DNA of 64,000 nucleotides from Tenacibaculum sp. MAR_2010_89 (GTDB lineage: Bacteria; Bacteroidota; Bacteroidia; Flavobacteriales; Flavobacteriaceae), in the NCBI RefSeq assembly GCF_900105985.1, contig NZ_FNUB01000005.1, positions 1,736,001 to 1,800,000 on the forward strand. The letters run 5' to 3'. Position 1 is the stretch's first letter; each line of letters begins with the position of its first letter. Below the pieces are notes generated by a model, which searched no databases, was not told the DNA's origin, and saw nothing but the letters and a program-made list of their open reading frames with translations. The position numbers were made by a program, and so were the translations under genes. Shown here piece after piece: positions 1-9,193 of the stretch.

Positions 1-2
1 AT

Positions 3-956
3 AATACAGGTGAAGGTGGTATTTCACCCTATCATTTAGAAGGTGGTGATTTAATTTTTCAAGTTGGAACTGGTTATTTTGGTGCTGGAAAAACAGTTAA
101 AGGTAAGCGTGTTTTTGATGAGGAGATTTTTAGAGAAAATGCTGTAAGACCGGAAGTTAAGATGATTGAAATTAAAATTTCACAAGGAGCAAAACCAGGA
201 CATGGAGGTATTTTACCAGCTAAGAAAAATACAGAAGAAATTTCTAAAATTCGTTCTGTTGAGCCATATACTAGGGTTGACTCTCCACCCAATCATGATG
301 CCTTTTCTAATTTTGAAGAAATGATAGCTTTTATTCAAAAGGTTAGAGATTTAAGTGATGGAAAACCTGTTGGAGTTAAGTTTTGTGTAGGCGATAATGA
401 TGAGATTGAAGAAATGATTAAAACTTTTGCAGAGGTTAAGAACTATCCAGATTTTATTTCAGTTGATGGAGGAGAAGGAGGAACAGGTTCAGCACCTCTT
501 GAGTTTTCTAACTATGTTGGTACTCCTTTGCTAGATGGATTGGTTTTTGTGAATAAAACATTAAAAAAGTATAAATTAAAAGAACAAATTAAAATTATAG
601 CAAGTGGTAAGGCAATTGATGCTTTTGATGTGGTTAAATATTTAGCATTGGGAGCAGATGTAATAGGTATGGCTAGAAGTTTTATGTTAAGTTTAGGGTG
701 TATTCAGGCGCGTGAATGTAATTTAGATACTTGTCCCGTTGGAGTGGCAACACAAGATGAAGATTTAGTAGAAGCCCTGGTTGTTAAGTACAAAAACGTT
801 AGGGTTAAAAATTATCATAGTAAAACAATTGATGCAGTTAAGGAGGTAGTTGCAGCCATGGGTAAAGATAAAATTAGCGATGTTACTTCAAAACATGTAT
901 TTAGAAGAGATAAAGCTGGAGCTATTATTTCTTTAAATGAAATTTATGAAAATTAA
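3..956 (+). CDS. FMN-binding glutamate synthase family protein (C-terminal part)
   Basis: The reading frame is open from the first bases of the window, so the N-terminus lies upstream. The 317 visible residues are the C-terminal part of a GltB-type (alpha/beta)8 barrel domain that binds FMN and usually an iron-sulphur cluster. Seen: the glycine-rich FMN/substrate segment DGGEGGTGSAPLEFS, ASGKAIDAFDVVKYLALGAD, and the cysteine motif CNLDTCPVGVATQ typical of the cluster region. Stand-alone proteins of this family lack the amidotransferase domain of true glutamate synthase, and their physiological reaction is generally not known. An ATG at 162 lies inside the conserved domain and is not the true start. 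Confidence 0.9.
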   Translation, partial: NTGEGGISPYHLEGGDLIFQVGTGYFGAGKTVKGKRVFDEEIFRENAVRPEVKMIEIKISQGAKPGHGGILPAKKNTEEISKIRSVEPYTRVDSPPNHDAFSNFEEMIAFIQKVRDLSDGKPVGVKFCVGDNDEIEEMIKTFAEVKNYPDFISVDGGEGGTGSAPLEFSNYVGTPLLDGLVFVNKTLKKYKLKEQIKIIASGKAIDAFDVVKYLALGADVIGMARSFMLSLGCIQARECNLDTCPVGVATQDEDLVEALVVKYKNVRVKNYHSKTIDAVKEVVAAMGKDKISDVTSKHVFRRDKAGAIISLNEIYEN

Positions 957-996
957 ATTTTCATAAAAATTTATAAATCAAAACAAACAAGATTTT

Positions 997-2088
997 TTGG
1001 AATCAACTCTTACTATAAACAATCAGAAATATCAATTAGAACGTTATCCAAAAACAAAAGATAATACTTTAAAGGCATGGAGTAATGCTGAGTTGTTGGT
1101 GTTGAATAATGTTATAAGTAAAGACGTAAAAAATATTCATTTATTTAATGATCGTTTTGGTTTTTGGAATTGTACATTAAATGATAAAAAAGTAACTACT
1201 ATTTGGAATTACGCAAGTCAGCAAAAGGCAATTAATCATAATAAAAACCTTAATGAATTAAATTCGAATATTATTTATAAAACTTCTTTAGATGATTTAG
1301 AAAAAGTAGAGTTGGCATTGATTAAGATACCTAAATCATTAGAGTTATTTGAATTGTTTTTACAACAAGTCCATAAAGCTTCAATTTCTTCTACGGAAGT
1401 TGTATGTGGATTTATGACTAAGTATTTTTCACCTTCTTTTTTAAAAATAGCTTCAAATTATTTCGAAATTTCGGAACAATCAAAAGCATGGAAAAAAGCT
1501 AGATTGTTAGTGTTAAAACAACCAAAAGAGGATATTGAATATAAAGAATGTAGTAATAAAATAGGTTACAAAGGAAAAGAATTTAATCAATATTACGGAG
1601 TGTTTTCATCTGGGCAAATTGATATTGGGACACAGTTTTTTTTGAAACATATAAAAGTGTTACCAAGTGAATTGAAAGTTTTAGATTTAGCTAGTGGTAA
1701 TGGTGTAATTGCTCATGAGTTAATAGGTAAATATCCAAATATAGAAGCTACTTTAATTGATGATTTTAATTTGGCAATAGCTTCGTCTAAACTTAATTTA
1801 AAAAATAAAAAAGCTACTTTTATTTGTGATAATAATTTAAATAATTTAGAAGAAGGGTGTTTTGATTTGGTGGTTTCTAATCCACCTTTTCATTTTGAAC
1901 ATGAAAATAATATAGAAGTAGCTTTAGAGTTATTTAAGGGAGTAAAGAGGGTTTTAAATGGAGACGGTCGTTTTCTTTTAGTTGCGAACAAACATTTGAA
2001 TTATAAAACTCATTTAACTATTCTATTTAATAACGTTACTGTAATGGCTGAAAATGCAAAATTTATAATTTATGAATGTGTTAATTAG
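997..2088 (+). CDS. RlmG/RsmC-like rRNA guanine-N2 methyltransferase
   Basis: A 363-residue class I SAM-dependent methyltransferase. The N-terminal half (about 1-190) resembles the degenerate methyltransferase domain of RsmC/RlmG, and the C-terminal half is catalytic. Motif I is DLASGNGVIAHELIG near residue 230, and the N2-guanine type motif IV is SNPPFHFEHE near residue 300. Family members methylate G1207 of 16S or G1835 of 23S rRNA, and I cannot tell which applies here. The start is taken as TTG at 997 because the upstream in-frame stop at 964 leaves no ATG between them and the protein would otherwise lose its conserved start (LTINNQKYQLERYP). It is 40 bases downstream of the preceding gene and probably monocistronic or co-transcribed with it. 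Confidence 0.85.
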   Translation: MESTLTINNQKYQLERYPKTKDNTLKAWSNAELLVLNNVISKDVKNIHLFNDRFGFWNCTLNDKKVTTIWNYASQQKAINHNKNLNELNSNIIYKTSLDDLEKVELALIKIPKSLELFELFLQQVHKASISSTEVVCGFMTKYFSPSFLKIASNYFEISEQSKAWKKARLLVLKQPKEDIEYKECSNKIGYKGKEFNQYYGVFSSGQIDIGTQFFLKHIKVLPSELKVLDLASGNGVIAHELIGKYPNIEATLIDDFNLAIASSKLNLKNKKATFICDNNLNNLEEGCFDLVVSNPPFHFEHENNIEVALELFKGVKRVLNGDGRFLLVANKHLNYKTHLTILFNNVTVMAENAKFIIYECVN

Positions 2089-2130
2089 AGGTAAATATGA
2101 TAAAGAGTAGTTAGAATTTATTAAAATATA

Positions 2131-2160
2131 AAAAAGCCACATGTTTAATGTGGCTTTTTT
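2131..2160. terminator. Bidirectional intrinsic terminator
   Basis: The inverted repeat AAAGCCACAT / ATGTGGCTTT has a four-base loop, with an A-run before it and a T-run after it. It lies between the convergent methyltransferase and outer-membrane barrel genes and can serve both strands. Confidence 0.85.
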
Positions 2161-2178
2161 GTTGATTTTAAAAGTTAA

Positions 2179-2823
2179 TTACCAATAATATGACATTCCA
2201 AAAATTAATTGAGAAGGGTTTAAGTTAAGATCAAATCTATTTTGATTTTCTTTAAATGAAGTACCATTTTTAATAGTAGTATTTGTGTATCCTAAAGATC
2301 CAAAGTAGGCTTGAATAGCTATTTTATTTGTTAAAAAATAGCTTACTCCTGGTCTAATTCCTATGAAAAATGTATTAATATCACTGGTTGGTATATTACT
2401 TGAGTTTTGAAAAATAGTTTTTGTTTTTCCAGTTTGATAATTCACTTCACCCTGTAAGAAAAAAGATAAATTTGAAACAATAAAATAATGTTTTTTGATG
2501 TAAGAGTTGAAACTAAAAGTATTTGTGTTTTGTGTAGTTAGATTTTGATTGTTGTCTGTATTATCATTGTTTCTATAATTATACCCTATTCCAAAGCCAA
2601 GACTAAGGTTATCACCAATAAAATAATTTAGTTTTGGTGTGATATTAAATGAAAAAGTTGAGTTTTCATTTTTAATTTGGTCATAGCTTCGATTAAAGCT
2701 GTAAACAGAAAGATCAGTTGTGAAATTCCATGTTCCTTTTTCGATTTTAGTGACTCCCTTATTTTCTTGAGCATTTAAAATTCCGCTTGCGATAAAAATT
2801 GCAGCAATTATTATTTTTTTCAT
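2179..2823 (-). CDS. Outer membrane beta-barrel protein
   Basis: A 214-residue exported protein. Residues 1-18 (MKKIIIAAIFIASGILNA) form a signal peptide with cleavage before QE. The rest is rich in alternating aromatic/polar strands (FTTDLSVYSFNRSY, LSLGFGIGYNYR, YFLTNKIAIQAYFGSLGY) and ends in an aromatic residue (MSYYW), typical of small eight-stranded OmpX/OmpW-like barrels. No specific function can be assigned. About 65-95 bases upstream of the start is a direct repeat of the same type as those near the LytTR regulator cluster (see 2887-2918), so expression may be controlled by that system. Confidence 0.8.
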   Translation of the reverse strand: MKKIIIAAIFIASGILNAQENKGVTKIEKGTWNFTTDLSVYSFNRSYDQIKNENSTFSFNITPKLNYFIGDNLSLGFGIGYNYRNNDNTDNNQNLTTQNTNTFSFNSYIKKHYFIVSNLSFFLQGEVNYQTGKTKTIFQNSSNIPTSDINTFFIGIRPGVSYFLTNKIAIQAYFGSLGYTNTTIKNGTSFKENQNRFDLNLNPSQLIFGMSYYW

Positions 2824-2886
2824 AAAGTTATTTATTTAAATCTAATGTAAAAAAACATTATTTCTATTATAGGTGAGTTGATTAAT

Positions 2887-2918
2887 TTCCGAATGGACTA
2901 ATTTAATTTCCAGATACA
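2887..2918 (-). promoter_or_regulatory. Candidate LytTR-regulator box A
   Basis: Read on the minus strand, TGTATCTGGAA is followed by a ten-base spacer and then TCCATTCGGAA, a direct repeat with period 21. The second half-site matches 10 of 11 bases of TTCATTCGGAA found upstream of the large secreted protein gene, and the first matches 8 of 11 bases of TTCATTTGGAA. The box points toward the barrel gene starting at 2823, with its near edge 63 bases upstream. Assignment to the LytTR regulator at 41894-42637 is inferred from the shared repeat only. Confidence 0.55.
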
Positions 2919-3073
2919 AAATATGTTAATAATTATTGTACTAGTGGGTGTTTTTTTATTAAGGATAATTAGAGATAATTAATACTGGTAAGTAGCTAGT
3001 GTTTTTGTGAAATTAATATGGAAAATAAAATTGAGTTAATTAGAAAGCGTAGAAAGGGGGTAGAGAGTTAAAT

Positions 3074-3110
3074 AAATAAAAAACCACCTAAAGTTTCTTT
3101 TAGGTGGTTT
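3074..3110 (-). terminator. Intrinsic terminator of gcvP
   Basis: The stem AAACCACCTAAA / TTTAGGTGGTTT is followed on the minus strand by a T-rich tail and lies about 20 bases after the gcvP stop codon. Confidence 0.85.
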
Positions 3111-3132
3111 TGTGAATATAAAGTATTTGCTT

Positions 3133-5988
3133 TTAAGCTTCAACTTCCATGTAGTCTTCAATAGGGTTGCATGAACAAATTAAATTTCTATCTCCATAAG
3201 CATCATCAACTCTTCTAACAGACGGCCAAAATTTATTTTCAGCTATATATTCTAGAGGAAAGGCTGCTTCTTTTCGAGAATAAGGTAAGTCCCATTCATC
3301 AGCAGTTAACATCTCTTGAGTATGAGGAGCATTCTTTAAAACATTGTTGTTGTTATCTTTTACAGCTTCATTAATTTCTTTTCTGATGGATATTAATGCA
3401 TCACAAAAACGATCTAGTTCAGTTATGCTTTCACTTTCTGTAGGTTCTACCATTATAGTTCCAGCTACAGGGAAAGATACAGTTGGTGCATGGAAGCCAT
3501 AATCCATTAATCGCTTAGCTATATCTACTACTTCAATACCGTTTTGTTTAAAAGCTCTACAGTCTAAGATCATTTCATGAGCCGCGCGCCCCATTTCACC
3601 TGTATATAAGGTGTCAAAATGACCTTGCAATCTTTCCTTTATGTAGTTTGCGTTTAATATTGCATTTTTAGTAGAGTTTGTTAATCCATCTGCACCTAAC
3701 ATTGTAATATACCCGTAAGAAATTAAACAAGCTAAAGCAGAACCCCAAGGAGCTGCTGAAATTGCTGTGATGGCATTATCACCACCTGTACTAATAATTG
3801 GGTTTGTTGGTAAAAAAGGAACTAATTGAGGAGCAACGCAAATTGGGCCAACTCCAGGTCCACCACCACCATGAGGTATAGCGAAAGTTTTATGTAAATT
3901 TAAATGACAAACATCAGCTCCAATTGTAGCAGGGTTTGTTAAACCTACTTGAGCATTCATGTTAGCACCGTCCATGTAAACTTGTCCTCCATTATCATGA
4001 ATAATTTGTGTAACCTCTTTAATGGCTTTTTCATAAACTCCATGAGTAGATGGGTAGGTAACCATTAATGCCGCTAAATTATCTTTGTGTAATTCGGCTT
4101 TGACACGTAAGTCTTCAACATCAATGTTTCCTCTTTCATCAGTTTTAGTAACAACTACTTTCATACCAGCCATGATAGCAGAAGCAGGATTGGTACCATG
4201 TGCAGAAGCGGGTATTAAACAGATGTTTCTGTGATCATCACCGTTTGATTTATGGTATGCTCTAATAACCATTAATCCAGCAAACTCTCCTTGTGCGCCT
4301 GAGTTAGGTTGTAAAGAAGTACCTGCAAAACCAGTAATAACATTTAATTGTTGCTCTAAATTGATAAGCATTTCTTGATACCCTTGAGCTTGATTTAAAG
4401 GAGCAAAAGGGTGAATATTACCCCATTGAGGGTTGCTTAAAGGTAACATTTCAGAAGCTGCATTTAACTTCATAGTACAAGAACCCAAAGAAATCATAGA
4501 GTGATTTAAAGCTAAATCTTTGCGTTCTAATTTTTTAATATAACGCATCATATCTGTTTCAGATTGATACGTATTAAATACTTCGTTTTCTAAGAAAGTA
4601 GTATTTCTTTGAATGTTTGTTGGTATTACATCAACAGAAGTAAATTCAGTTATAGTAATATCTTGTATATTGAAAGTTTGTTCGAAACAATCAATAATTG
4701 TGTTTATTTCTTTTAAACTAACAGTTTCGTTTACAGAAATTGAAACATGATTTTCATCAATGTAGTTAAAGTTTATTCCATTTGATTCAGCTACAGAACG
4801 TAACTTACTAGTTTCTACTTCAACTAAAATAGTATCAAAATAAGAACTATTTTTTTGTTTGAAACCTAATCTTTCTAACCCGCTAGCTAATGTTGTAGCA
4901 GCAGTGTGAACTTGATTAGCAATGAAATTTAAGCCGTCTTTACCGTGGTATACGGCATACATACCAGCCATAACAGCTAATAATACCTGAGCAGTACAAA
5001 TATTTGAAGTAGCTTTTTCTCGTTTGATATGTTGTTCACGAGTTTGTAAAGCCATACGTAAAGCACGGTCTTCATTTCTATCTTTAGTAACACCTATAAT
5101 ACGACCAGGTATACTACGTTTGTAAGCTTCTTTAGTAGCAAAATAACCAGCATGAGGACCTCCATATCCTAATGGAATACCAAATCTTTGTGTAGTACCA
5201 ACAACTACGTCAGCTCCAAATTCAGCAGGTGCTTTTAATAAAACTAAAGATAAAATATCAGCAGCTACAGCTACTTTTATGTTGTTTTCATTTGCTTTAG
5301 CAACGAAATCAGTATAGTCATATACTTGTCCATGTTTTCCAGGGTATTGAACAATGGCCCCAAAAAACTCATCTGAAAAATCAAAGTTTTCATGGTTGTC
5401 AATAACTAGTTCAATTCCAATAGGAATAGCTCGAGTTTGTAATACCGATAACGTTTGCGGTAAAATATCTTCAGAAACGAAAAATTTGTTAGCACCAGCT
5501 TTTTTCTTAGCTCTTTCACGAACATCAAATAATAAAGCCATTGCTTCAGCAGCGGCAGTACCTTCATCTAATAAAGAAGCATTAGCTAATTCCATTCCAG
5601 TTAAATCACAAACCATTGTTTGATAATTTAATAAAGCTTCTAAACGTCCTTGAGCTATTTCAGCCTGGTAAGGAGTATAAGCAGTATACCATCCTGGGTT
5701 TTCTAAAATGTTACGTTGAATAACACTAGGTACAATACCTTCGTGGTAACCTAAACCTATATAACTTTTAAAAACTTTATTTTTGGCAGCTAGTTCATTT
5801 ATATGCCCTAAATATTCATATTCACTCATTGCGGGAGCTAAATTTAACTCTTCTTGTAATCGAATATCGTCAGGGATAGTTTCATTAATAATTTGATCTA
5901 AAGAATCTACACCGATGGTCTTTAGCATGTTTTCTTGATCCTTAACACGAGGACCAATGTGTCTTAATTGAAATGAATTCGTGTTCAT
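3133..5988 (-). CDS. gcvP: Glycine dehydrogenase (decarboxylating), P protein
   Basis: This is the single-chain P protein of the glycine cleavage system. It decarboxylates glycine with pyridoxal phosphate and transfers aminomethyl to the lipoyl arm of the H protein in the cytoplasm. Seen: the N-terminal LRHIGPR motif, two homologous PLP-fold halves, and the PLP lysine segment [18 protein letters not shown] around residue 700 followed by GVGPI. The length (951 residues from this start) fits the usual 950-960. I place the start at the ATG at 5988 ([14 protein letters not shown]), where family members normally begin; an in-frame ATG at 6015 would add nine residues. The gcvT and gcvH genes are not adjacent. 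Confidence 0.97.
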   Translation of the reverse strand: MNTNSFQLRHIGPRVKDQENMLKTIGVDSLDQIINETIPDDIRLQEELNLAPAMSEYEYLGHINELAAKNKVFKSYIGLGYHEGIVPSVIQRNILENPGWYTAYTPYQAEIAQGRLEALLNYQTMVCDLTGMELANASLLDEGTAAAEAMALLFDVRERAKKKAGANKFFVSEDILPQTLSVLQTRAIPIGIELVIDNHENFDFSDEFFGAIVQYPGKHGQVYDYTDFVAKANENNIKVAVAADILSLVLLKAPAEFGADVVVGTTQRFGIPLGYGGPHAGYFATKEAYKRSIPGRIIGVTKDRNEDRALRMALQTREQHIKREKATSNICTAQVLLAVMAGMYAVYHGKDGLNFIANQVHTAATTLASGLERLGFKQKNSSYFDTILVEVETSKLRSVAESNGINFNYIDENHVSISVNETVSLKEINTIIDCFEQTFNIQDITITEFTSVDVIPTNIQRNTTFLENEVFNTYQSETDMMRYIKKLERKDLALNHSMISLGSCTMKLNAASEMLPLSNPQWGNIHPFAPLNQAQGYQEMLINLEQQLNVITGFAGTSLQPNSGAQGEFAGLMVIRAYHKSNGDDHRNICLIPASAHGTNPASAIMAGMKVVVTKTDERGNIDVEDLRVKAELHKDNLAALMVTYPSTHGVYEKAIKEVTQIIHDNGGQVYMDGANMNAQVGLTNPATIGADVCHLNLHKTFAIPHGGGGPGVGPICVAPQLVPFLPTNPIISTGGDNAITAISAAPWGSALACLISYGYITMLGADGLTNSTKNAILNANYIKERLQGHFDTLYTGEMGRAAHEMILDCRAFKQNGIEVVDIAKRLMDYGFHAPTVSFPVAGTIMVEPTESESITELDRFCDALISIRKEINEAVKDNNNNVLKNAPHTQEMLTADEWDLPYSRKEAAFPLEYIAENKFWPSVRRVDDAYGDRNLICSCNPIEDYMEVEA

Positions 5989-6104
5989 TTGTGCTGTTTG
6001 TTTTAAGTGCCTCAAAAATAATTAAAATAGATGATTTAATAAGCATGTTTTTATCGTAAACTATATAATTTATTACCTATATATATAATAATAAACATAT
6101 GTGT

Positions 6105-6112
6105 TATTTTTG
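6105..6112 (+). promoter_or_regulatory. Bacteroidota -7 box TATTTTTG
   Basis: An exact match to TAnnTTTG, ending four bases before the ATG at 6117. If used, transcription would start at or next to this ATG, giving a leaderless mRNA. No clear -33 TTG is visible at the expected distance, so this is tentative. Confidence 0.4.
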
Positions 6113-6116
6113 TTTA

Positions 6117-6929
6117 ATGGATTACTTAAAAAAAGTTGTAAATTTTTATATAAATTCAAGTATTCATGTAGGGTTTTCTGTGTATGCTTTTATGAGGTTA
6201 ACAGAATTGTATTTTGGATTACCTTATAATGAACCGTTAGATTTTTTTGTGTTTTATGGAACAATAACAGGTTATAACTTTGTTAAGTATGCAGGTGTAG
6301 CAAAATTACATCATAAAAGCTTGACTAATAATCTGAAATATATTCAAGTTTTTTCTTTAGTGTGTTTTCTCTTAGCGTGTTATTATTTAGCTCACTTAAA
6401 AGTAAAAACACTAATACTAACTCTACCATTTGGTTTATTGACTTTATTTTATGCTGTGCCTTTTATAGGGAAGCTTCAAAAAAATTTACGAAATATTAGT
6501 TATTTGAAAATTATAGTAGTTGCATTAGTTTGGGCTGGAGTAACTGTGTTGTTGCCAATATATGATGCGGGCAATCAGTTAGATGTTAAAACTTTTTATA
6601 TGTTATTTCAACGTTTTTTATTTGTAATAGTATTAATTCTGCCTTTTGATATAAGAGATATAAAGTTTGATGCTATTTCTCTTCAAACGATACCAAGAAA
6701 AATAGGAATTGAAAATACTAAAAAAGCTGGCTTTTTTATTTTAATGATATGTTTGTTTCTAGAGTTTTTAATAGCAGAGGAGAATGTTTTTAGAAAGGTG
6801 TTTTTTATTGTTTTTCTACTTTTTTCTACAATGTTAATGAGAGCGAAAGAAGAACAGTCAAAGTATTATAGTTCTTTTTGGGTAGAAGCTATTCCTTTGT
6901 TGTGGTGGGGAATGCTTTTGATTTTTTAA
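6117..6929 (+). CDS. UbiA-like prenyltransferase-family membrane protein
   Basis: A 270-residue integral membrane protein with about eight hydrophobic segments. It resembles the UbiA superfamily, which transfers prenyl groups to aromatic or glycerol-phosphate acceptors. The second Asp motif is recognisable as DIRDIKFDAISLQTIPRKIG near residue 180. The first Asp-rich motif, expected near residue 55-65, is replaced by NFVKYAGVAK and has no acidic pair. It may therefore be catalytically altered. The start at 6117 (MDYLKKVVNFYINSSIHVG) is preferred over the ATG at 6099 because the latter overlaps a -7 promoter box. It is divergent from gcvP. Confidence 0.65.
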   Translation: MDYLKKVVNFYINSSIHVGFSVYAFMRLTELYFGLPYNEPLDFFVFYGTITGYNFVKYAGVAKLHHKSLTNNLKYIQVFSLVCFLLACYYLAHLKVKTLILTLPFGLLTLFYAVPFIGKLQKNLRNISYLKIIVVALVWAGVTVLLPIYDAGNQLDVKTFYMLFQRFLFVIVLILPFDIRDIKFDAISLQTIPRKIGIENTKKAGFFILMICLFLEFLIAEENVFRKVFFIVFLLFSTMLMRAKEEQSKYYSSFWVEAIPLLWWGMLLIF

Positions 6930-7063
6930 AAAATAAGGGGTAAAAGTTTCTTTTTTTAAGCAAATTAACTTAAAAAAGAAAATGTTATCATTTTGTGATA
7001 CTTTTTTAACACATCCTTTGTAATTTGCGCTGACACAACACAACATACTAAAATATTTAAAAA

Positions 7064-8965
7064 ATGAACACAGTAAGTACTTTAAAAAGAAATTATATTT
7101 TTGATTTTGATAGTACGTTAACTAAAGTAGAAGCACTAGATGTTTTAGCTGAAATTACTCTAGTTAATAATCCTAAAAAAGAAGAGATTATTAATGGTAT
7201 AGTTAATATAACAAACTTAGGGATTGATGGCGAAATTTCTTTTCCTGAATCTTTGGAAAGACGAATTCAGTTATTGGATGCTAAAAAATCAGATTTGACA
7301 GTTTTAATAGAGGAGTTAAAACAAAAAGTATCTTTGTCAATTGAAAGGAATAAAGAGTTTTTTGAAAATTTTTCTGATGATATTTATGTTATTTCCGCTG
7401 GTTTTAAAGAGTTTATTGATCCTATAGTTGCCGCATATAATATTCCATCTGAAAGAGTGTATGCAAATACTTTTGAGTTTGATGAAAATGATGTTATAGT
7501 TGGTTTTGATAAGGATAATGTGTTATCAACTCATAATGGGAAGATCCAATGCTTGAAAAATTTAGAGCTTGAAGGAGAAATTCAAGTGATAGGTGATGGA
7601 TATAGTGATTATGTAACTAGAGAAGCAGGAGTAGCAGATAAATTTTTTGCTTATACTGAAAATGTATCAAGAGATAAGACAGTTGCTAATGCTGATTATA
7701 TTACTCCAAATTTAGATGAATTTTTATACGTAAACGATTTGCCAAGAAATATTTCATACCCAAAGAATAGAATTAAAATTTTATTATTAGAAAATGTACA
7801 TGCTGATGCTTTTACAAAACTTTCTGCTGATGGTTTTTCTGTAGAAACTGTGTCAAGAAGTTTATCAGAAGAAGAGTTGATAGAGAAAATAAAAGATGTA
7901 CATGTATTAGGTATTCGTTCTAAAACTCAAGTTACTGAAAAAGTGATTAAGGCTGCTGAAAAATTAATGGTCGTATCAGCTTTTTGTATTGGTACTAAAC
8001 AAATAAATTTAGAAGCTTGTAAAGAAAATGGAATTGTAGTTTTTAATGCGCCATATAGTAATACACGTTCGGTAGTTGAGTTGGCTATTGGAGAAATTAT
8101 CATGTTAATGCGTAGTGTTTTTCAACGAAGTACAGAATTACATAACGGAGAATGGAATAAAACAGCACAGGGCTCTAGAGAGGTTAGAGGTAAAAAGTTA
8201 GGGATTGTTGGTTATGGTAATATTGGTAAACAGCTTTCTATATTGGCAGAAGCTTTAGGTATGGATGTGTATTATTATGATGTTGAAGATAAATTAGCAT
8301 TGGGTAATGCAACGAAAATTAACACTTTAAAAGAGTTGTTAAATATCTCAGATGTAATTACGTTGCATATTGATGATAACGCTGCAAATAAAAATTTTAT
8401 TGGAGCAAAAGAGATAGCTGAAATGAAAGATGGTGCACACTTAGTTAACTTGTCAAGAGGTTTTGTAGTGGATATTGAAGCTTTAGTTGAAGGGTTAAAG
8501 TCAGGGAAATTATCTGGCGCAGCTGTAGATGTGTATCCTGAAGAGCCAAGGAAAAATGGTGATTTTTATACTGAATTGAAAGGGTTGAATAATGTTATAT
8601 TAACACCACATGTAGGAGGAAGTACTGAAGAAGCTCAAAAAGATATAGCGGATTTCGTACCAAATAAAATCATGAGTTATATTAATTCTGGAAATACGGT
8701 AGATGCTGTAAACTTCCCTAATATTAGATTGCCAAAGCATAAAAACGCACATCGTTTTTTGCATATTCATAAAAATGTACCTGGTGTTATGGCAGAAGTT
8801 AATAAGGTGCTTGCAAAATATGAATTGAATATTACAGGTCAATACCTTTCTACTGATGAGAAAGTTGGATACGTTATTACTGATGTTGATAAAGAGTATA
8901 ACCAAGAAGTGATAGGTAAGCTTAAAAAAGTAAATGGTACAATTAAATTTAGAGTATTGTACTAG
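7064..8965 (+). CDS. serA: Phosphoserine phosphatase / D-3-phosphoglycerate dehydrogenase fusion
   Basis: A 633-residue bifunctional protein covering the first and last steps of serine synthesis. Residues 1-205 are a HAD-type SerB domain, with nucleophile motif DFDSTLT (D14/D16), VISAGFKEF and GDGYSD near 177. Residues 235-560 are a SerA-like 2-hydroxyacid dehydrogenase with the substrate/NAD regions FCIGTKQINLEAC, NAPYSNTRSVVELAIGE, the Rossmann loop GYGNIGKQL near 380, and the catalytic-His region TPHVGGSTEEAQ. Residues 563-633 form an ACT domain (HKNVPGVMAEVNKVL), suggesting serine feedback. The SerA part is strikingly similar to the E. coli type. The aminotransferase SerC is not adjacent. 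A weak promoter (TAATTTG at 7021) lies 36 bases upstream. Confidence 0.93.
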   Translation: MNTVSTLKRNYIFDFDSTLTKVEALDVLAEITLVNNPKKEEIINGIVNITNLGIDGEISFPESLERRIQLLDAKKSDLTVLIEELKQKVSLSIERNKEFFENFSDDIYVISAGFKEFIDPIVAAYNIPSERVYANTFEFDENDVIVGFDKDNVLSTHNGKIQCLKNLELEGEIQVIGDGYSDYVTREAGVADKFFAYTENVSRDKTVANADYITPNLDEFLYVNDLPRNISYPKNRIKILLLENVHADAFTKLSADGFSVETVSRSLSEEELIEKIKDVHVLGIRSKTQVTEKVIKAAEKLMVVSAFCIGTKQINLEACKENGIVVFNAPYSNTRSVVELAIGEIIMLMRSVFQRSTELHNGEWNKTAQGSREVRGKKLGIVGYGNIGKQLSILAEALGMDVYYYDVEDKLALGNATKINTLKELLNISDVITLHIDDNAANKNFIGAKEIAEMKDGAHLVNLSRGFVVDIEALVEGLKSGKLSGAAVDVYPEEPRKNGDFYTELKGLNNVILTPHVGGSTEEAQKDIADFVPNKIMSYINSGNTVDAVNFPNIRLPKHKNAHRFLHIHKNVPGVMAEVNKVLAKYELNITGQYLSTDEKVGYVITDVDKEYNQEVIGKLKKVNGTIKFRVLY

Positions 8966-8986
8966 TAATTAAGTTTAAAATTTATT

Positions 8987-9019
8987 AAAATGCCTTGAAG
9001 TTAATTCGAGGCATTTTTT
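8987..9019 (+). terminator. Intrinsic terminator of serA fusion gene
   Basis: The stem AAAATGCCTTGAA / TTCGAGGCATTTT with one G-T wobble, a five-base loop and a terminal T-run lies 20 bases after the stop codon. Its right arm overlaps the end of the Crp/Fnr remnant. Confidence 0.85.
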
Positions 9020-9185
9020 ATGGTAAAAAAATAAGTTTAAGCAATAAGTAATTTTCAGTTTGACCATTAGAAAGAATAGTTTCTTTTTTATTGAATTCAA
9101 TTTTTTTTAATTTAGAAGAGAAATATGTCCAGTCAGCGTCTGAAATGTTAGATAATTCATTTAAAGAGTTTCTTATTTGATTCAT
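9018..9185 (-). pseudogene. N-terminal remnant of a Crp/Fnr-family regulator
   Basis: A short minus-strand frame encodes 55 residues starting MNQIRNSLNELSNISDADW. The segment SDADWTYFSSKLKKIEFNKK and then GQTENYL is the characteristic start of the cyclic-nucleotide-binding domain in flavobacterial Crp/Fnr regulators. After NYL the similarity stops (LLLKLIFLP) and a stop codon follows inside the serA terminator. The remaining beta-roll and the whole helix-turn-helix domain are missing. I read it as a gene truncated by deletion; a functional micro-protein cannot be excluded. It lies eight bases downstream of the IclR gene on the same strand. Confidence 0.7.
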
Positions 9186-9193
9186 AATGTATT

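Larger units (their letters stand above)
2824..3132. other. Gene-free interval between gcvP and the barrel gene
   Basis: This 309-base gap has no credible coding sequence on either strand. It holds the terminator of gcvP at its right end and a LytTR-like direct repeat (2887-2918) serving the barrel gene. Between about 2920 and 3070 I see nothing recognisable. Confidence 0.6.

Noticed and set aside
5354..5623. Plus-strand open frame inside gcvP
   Set aside because: It is antisense to a highly conserved gene and its composition mirrors the gcvP codons, so it is not a separate gene.
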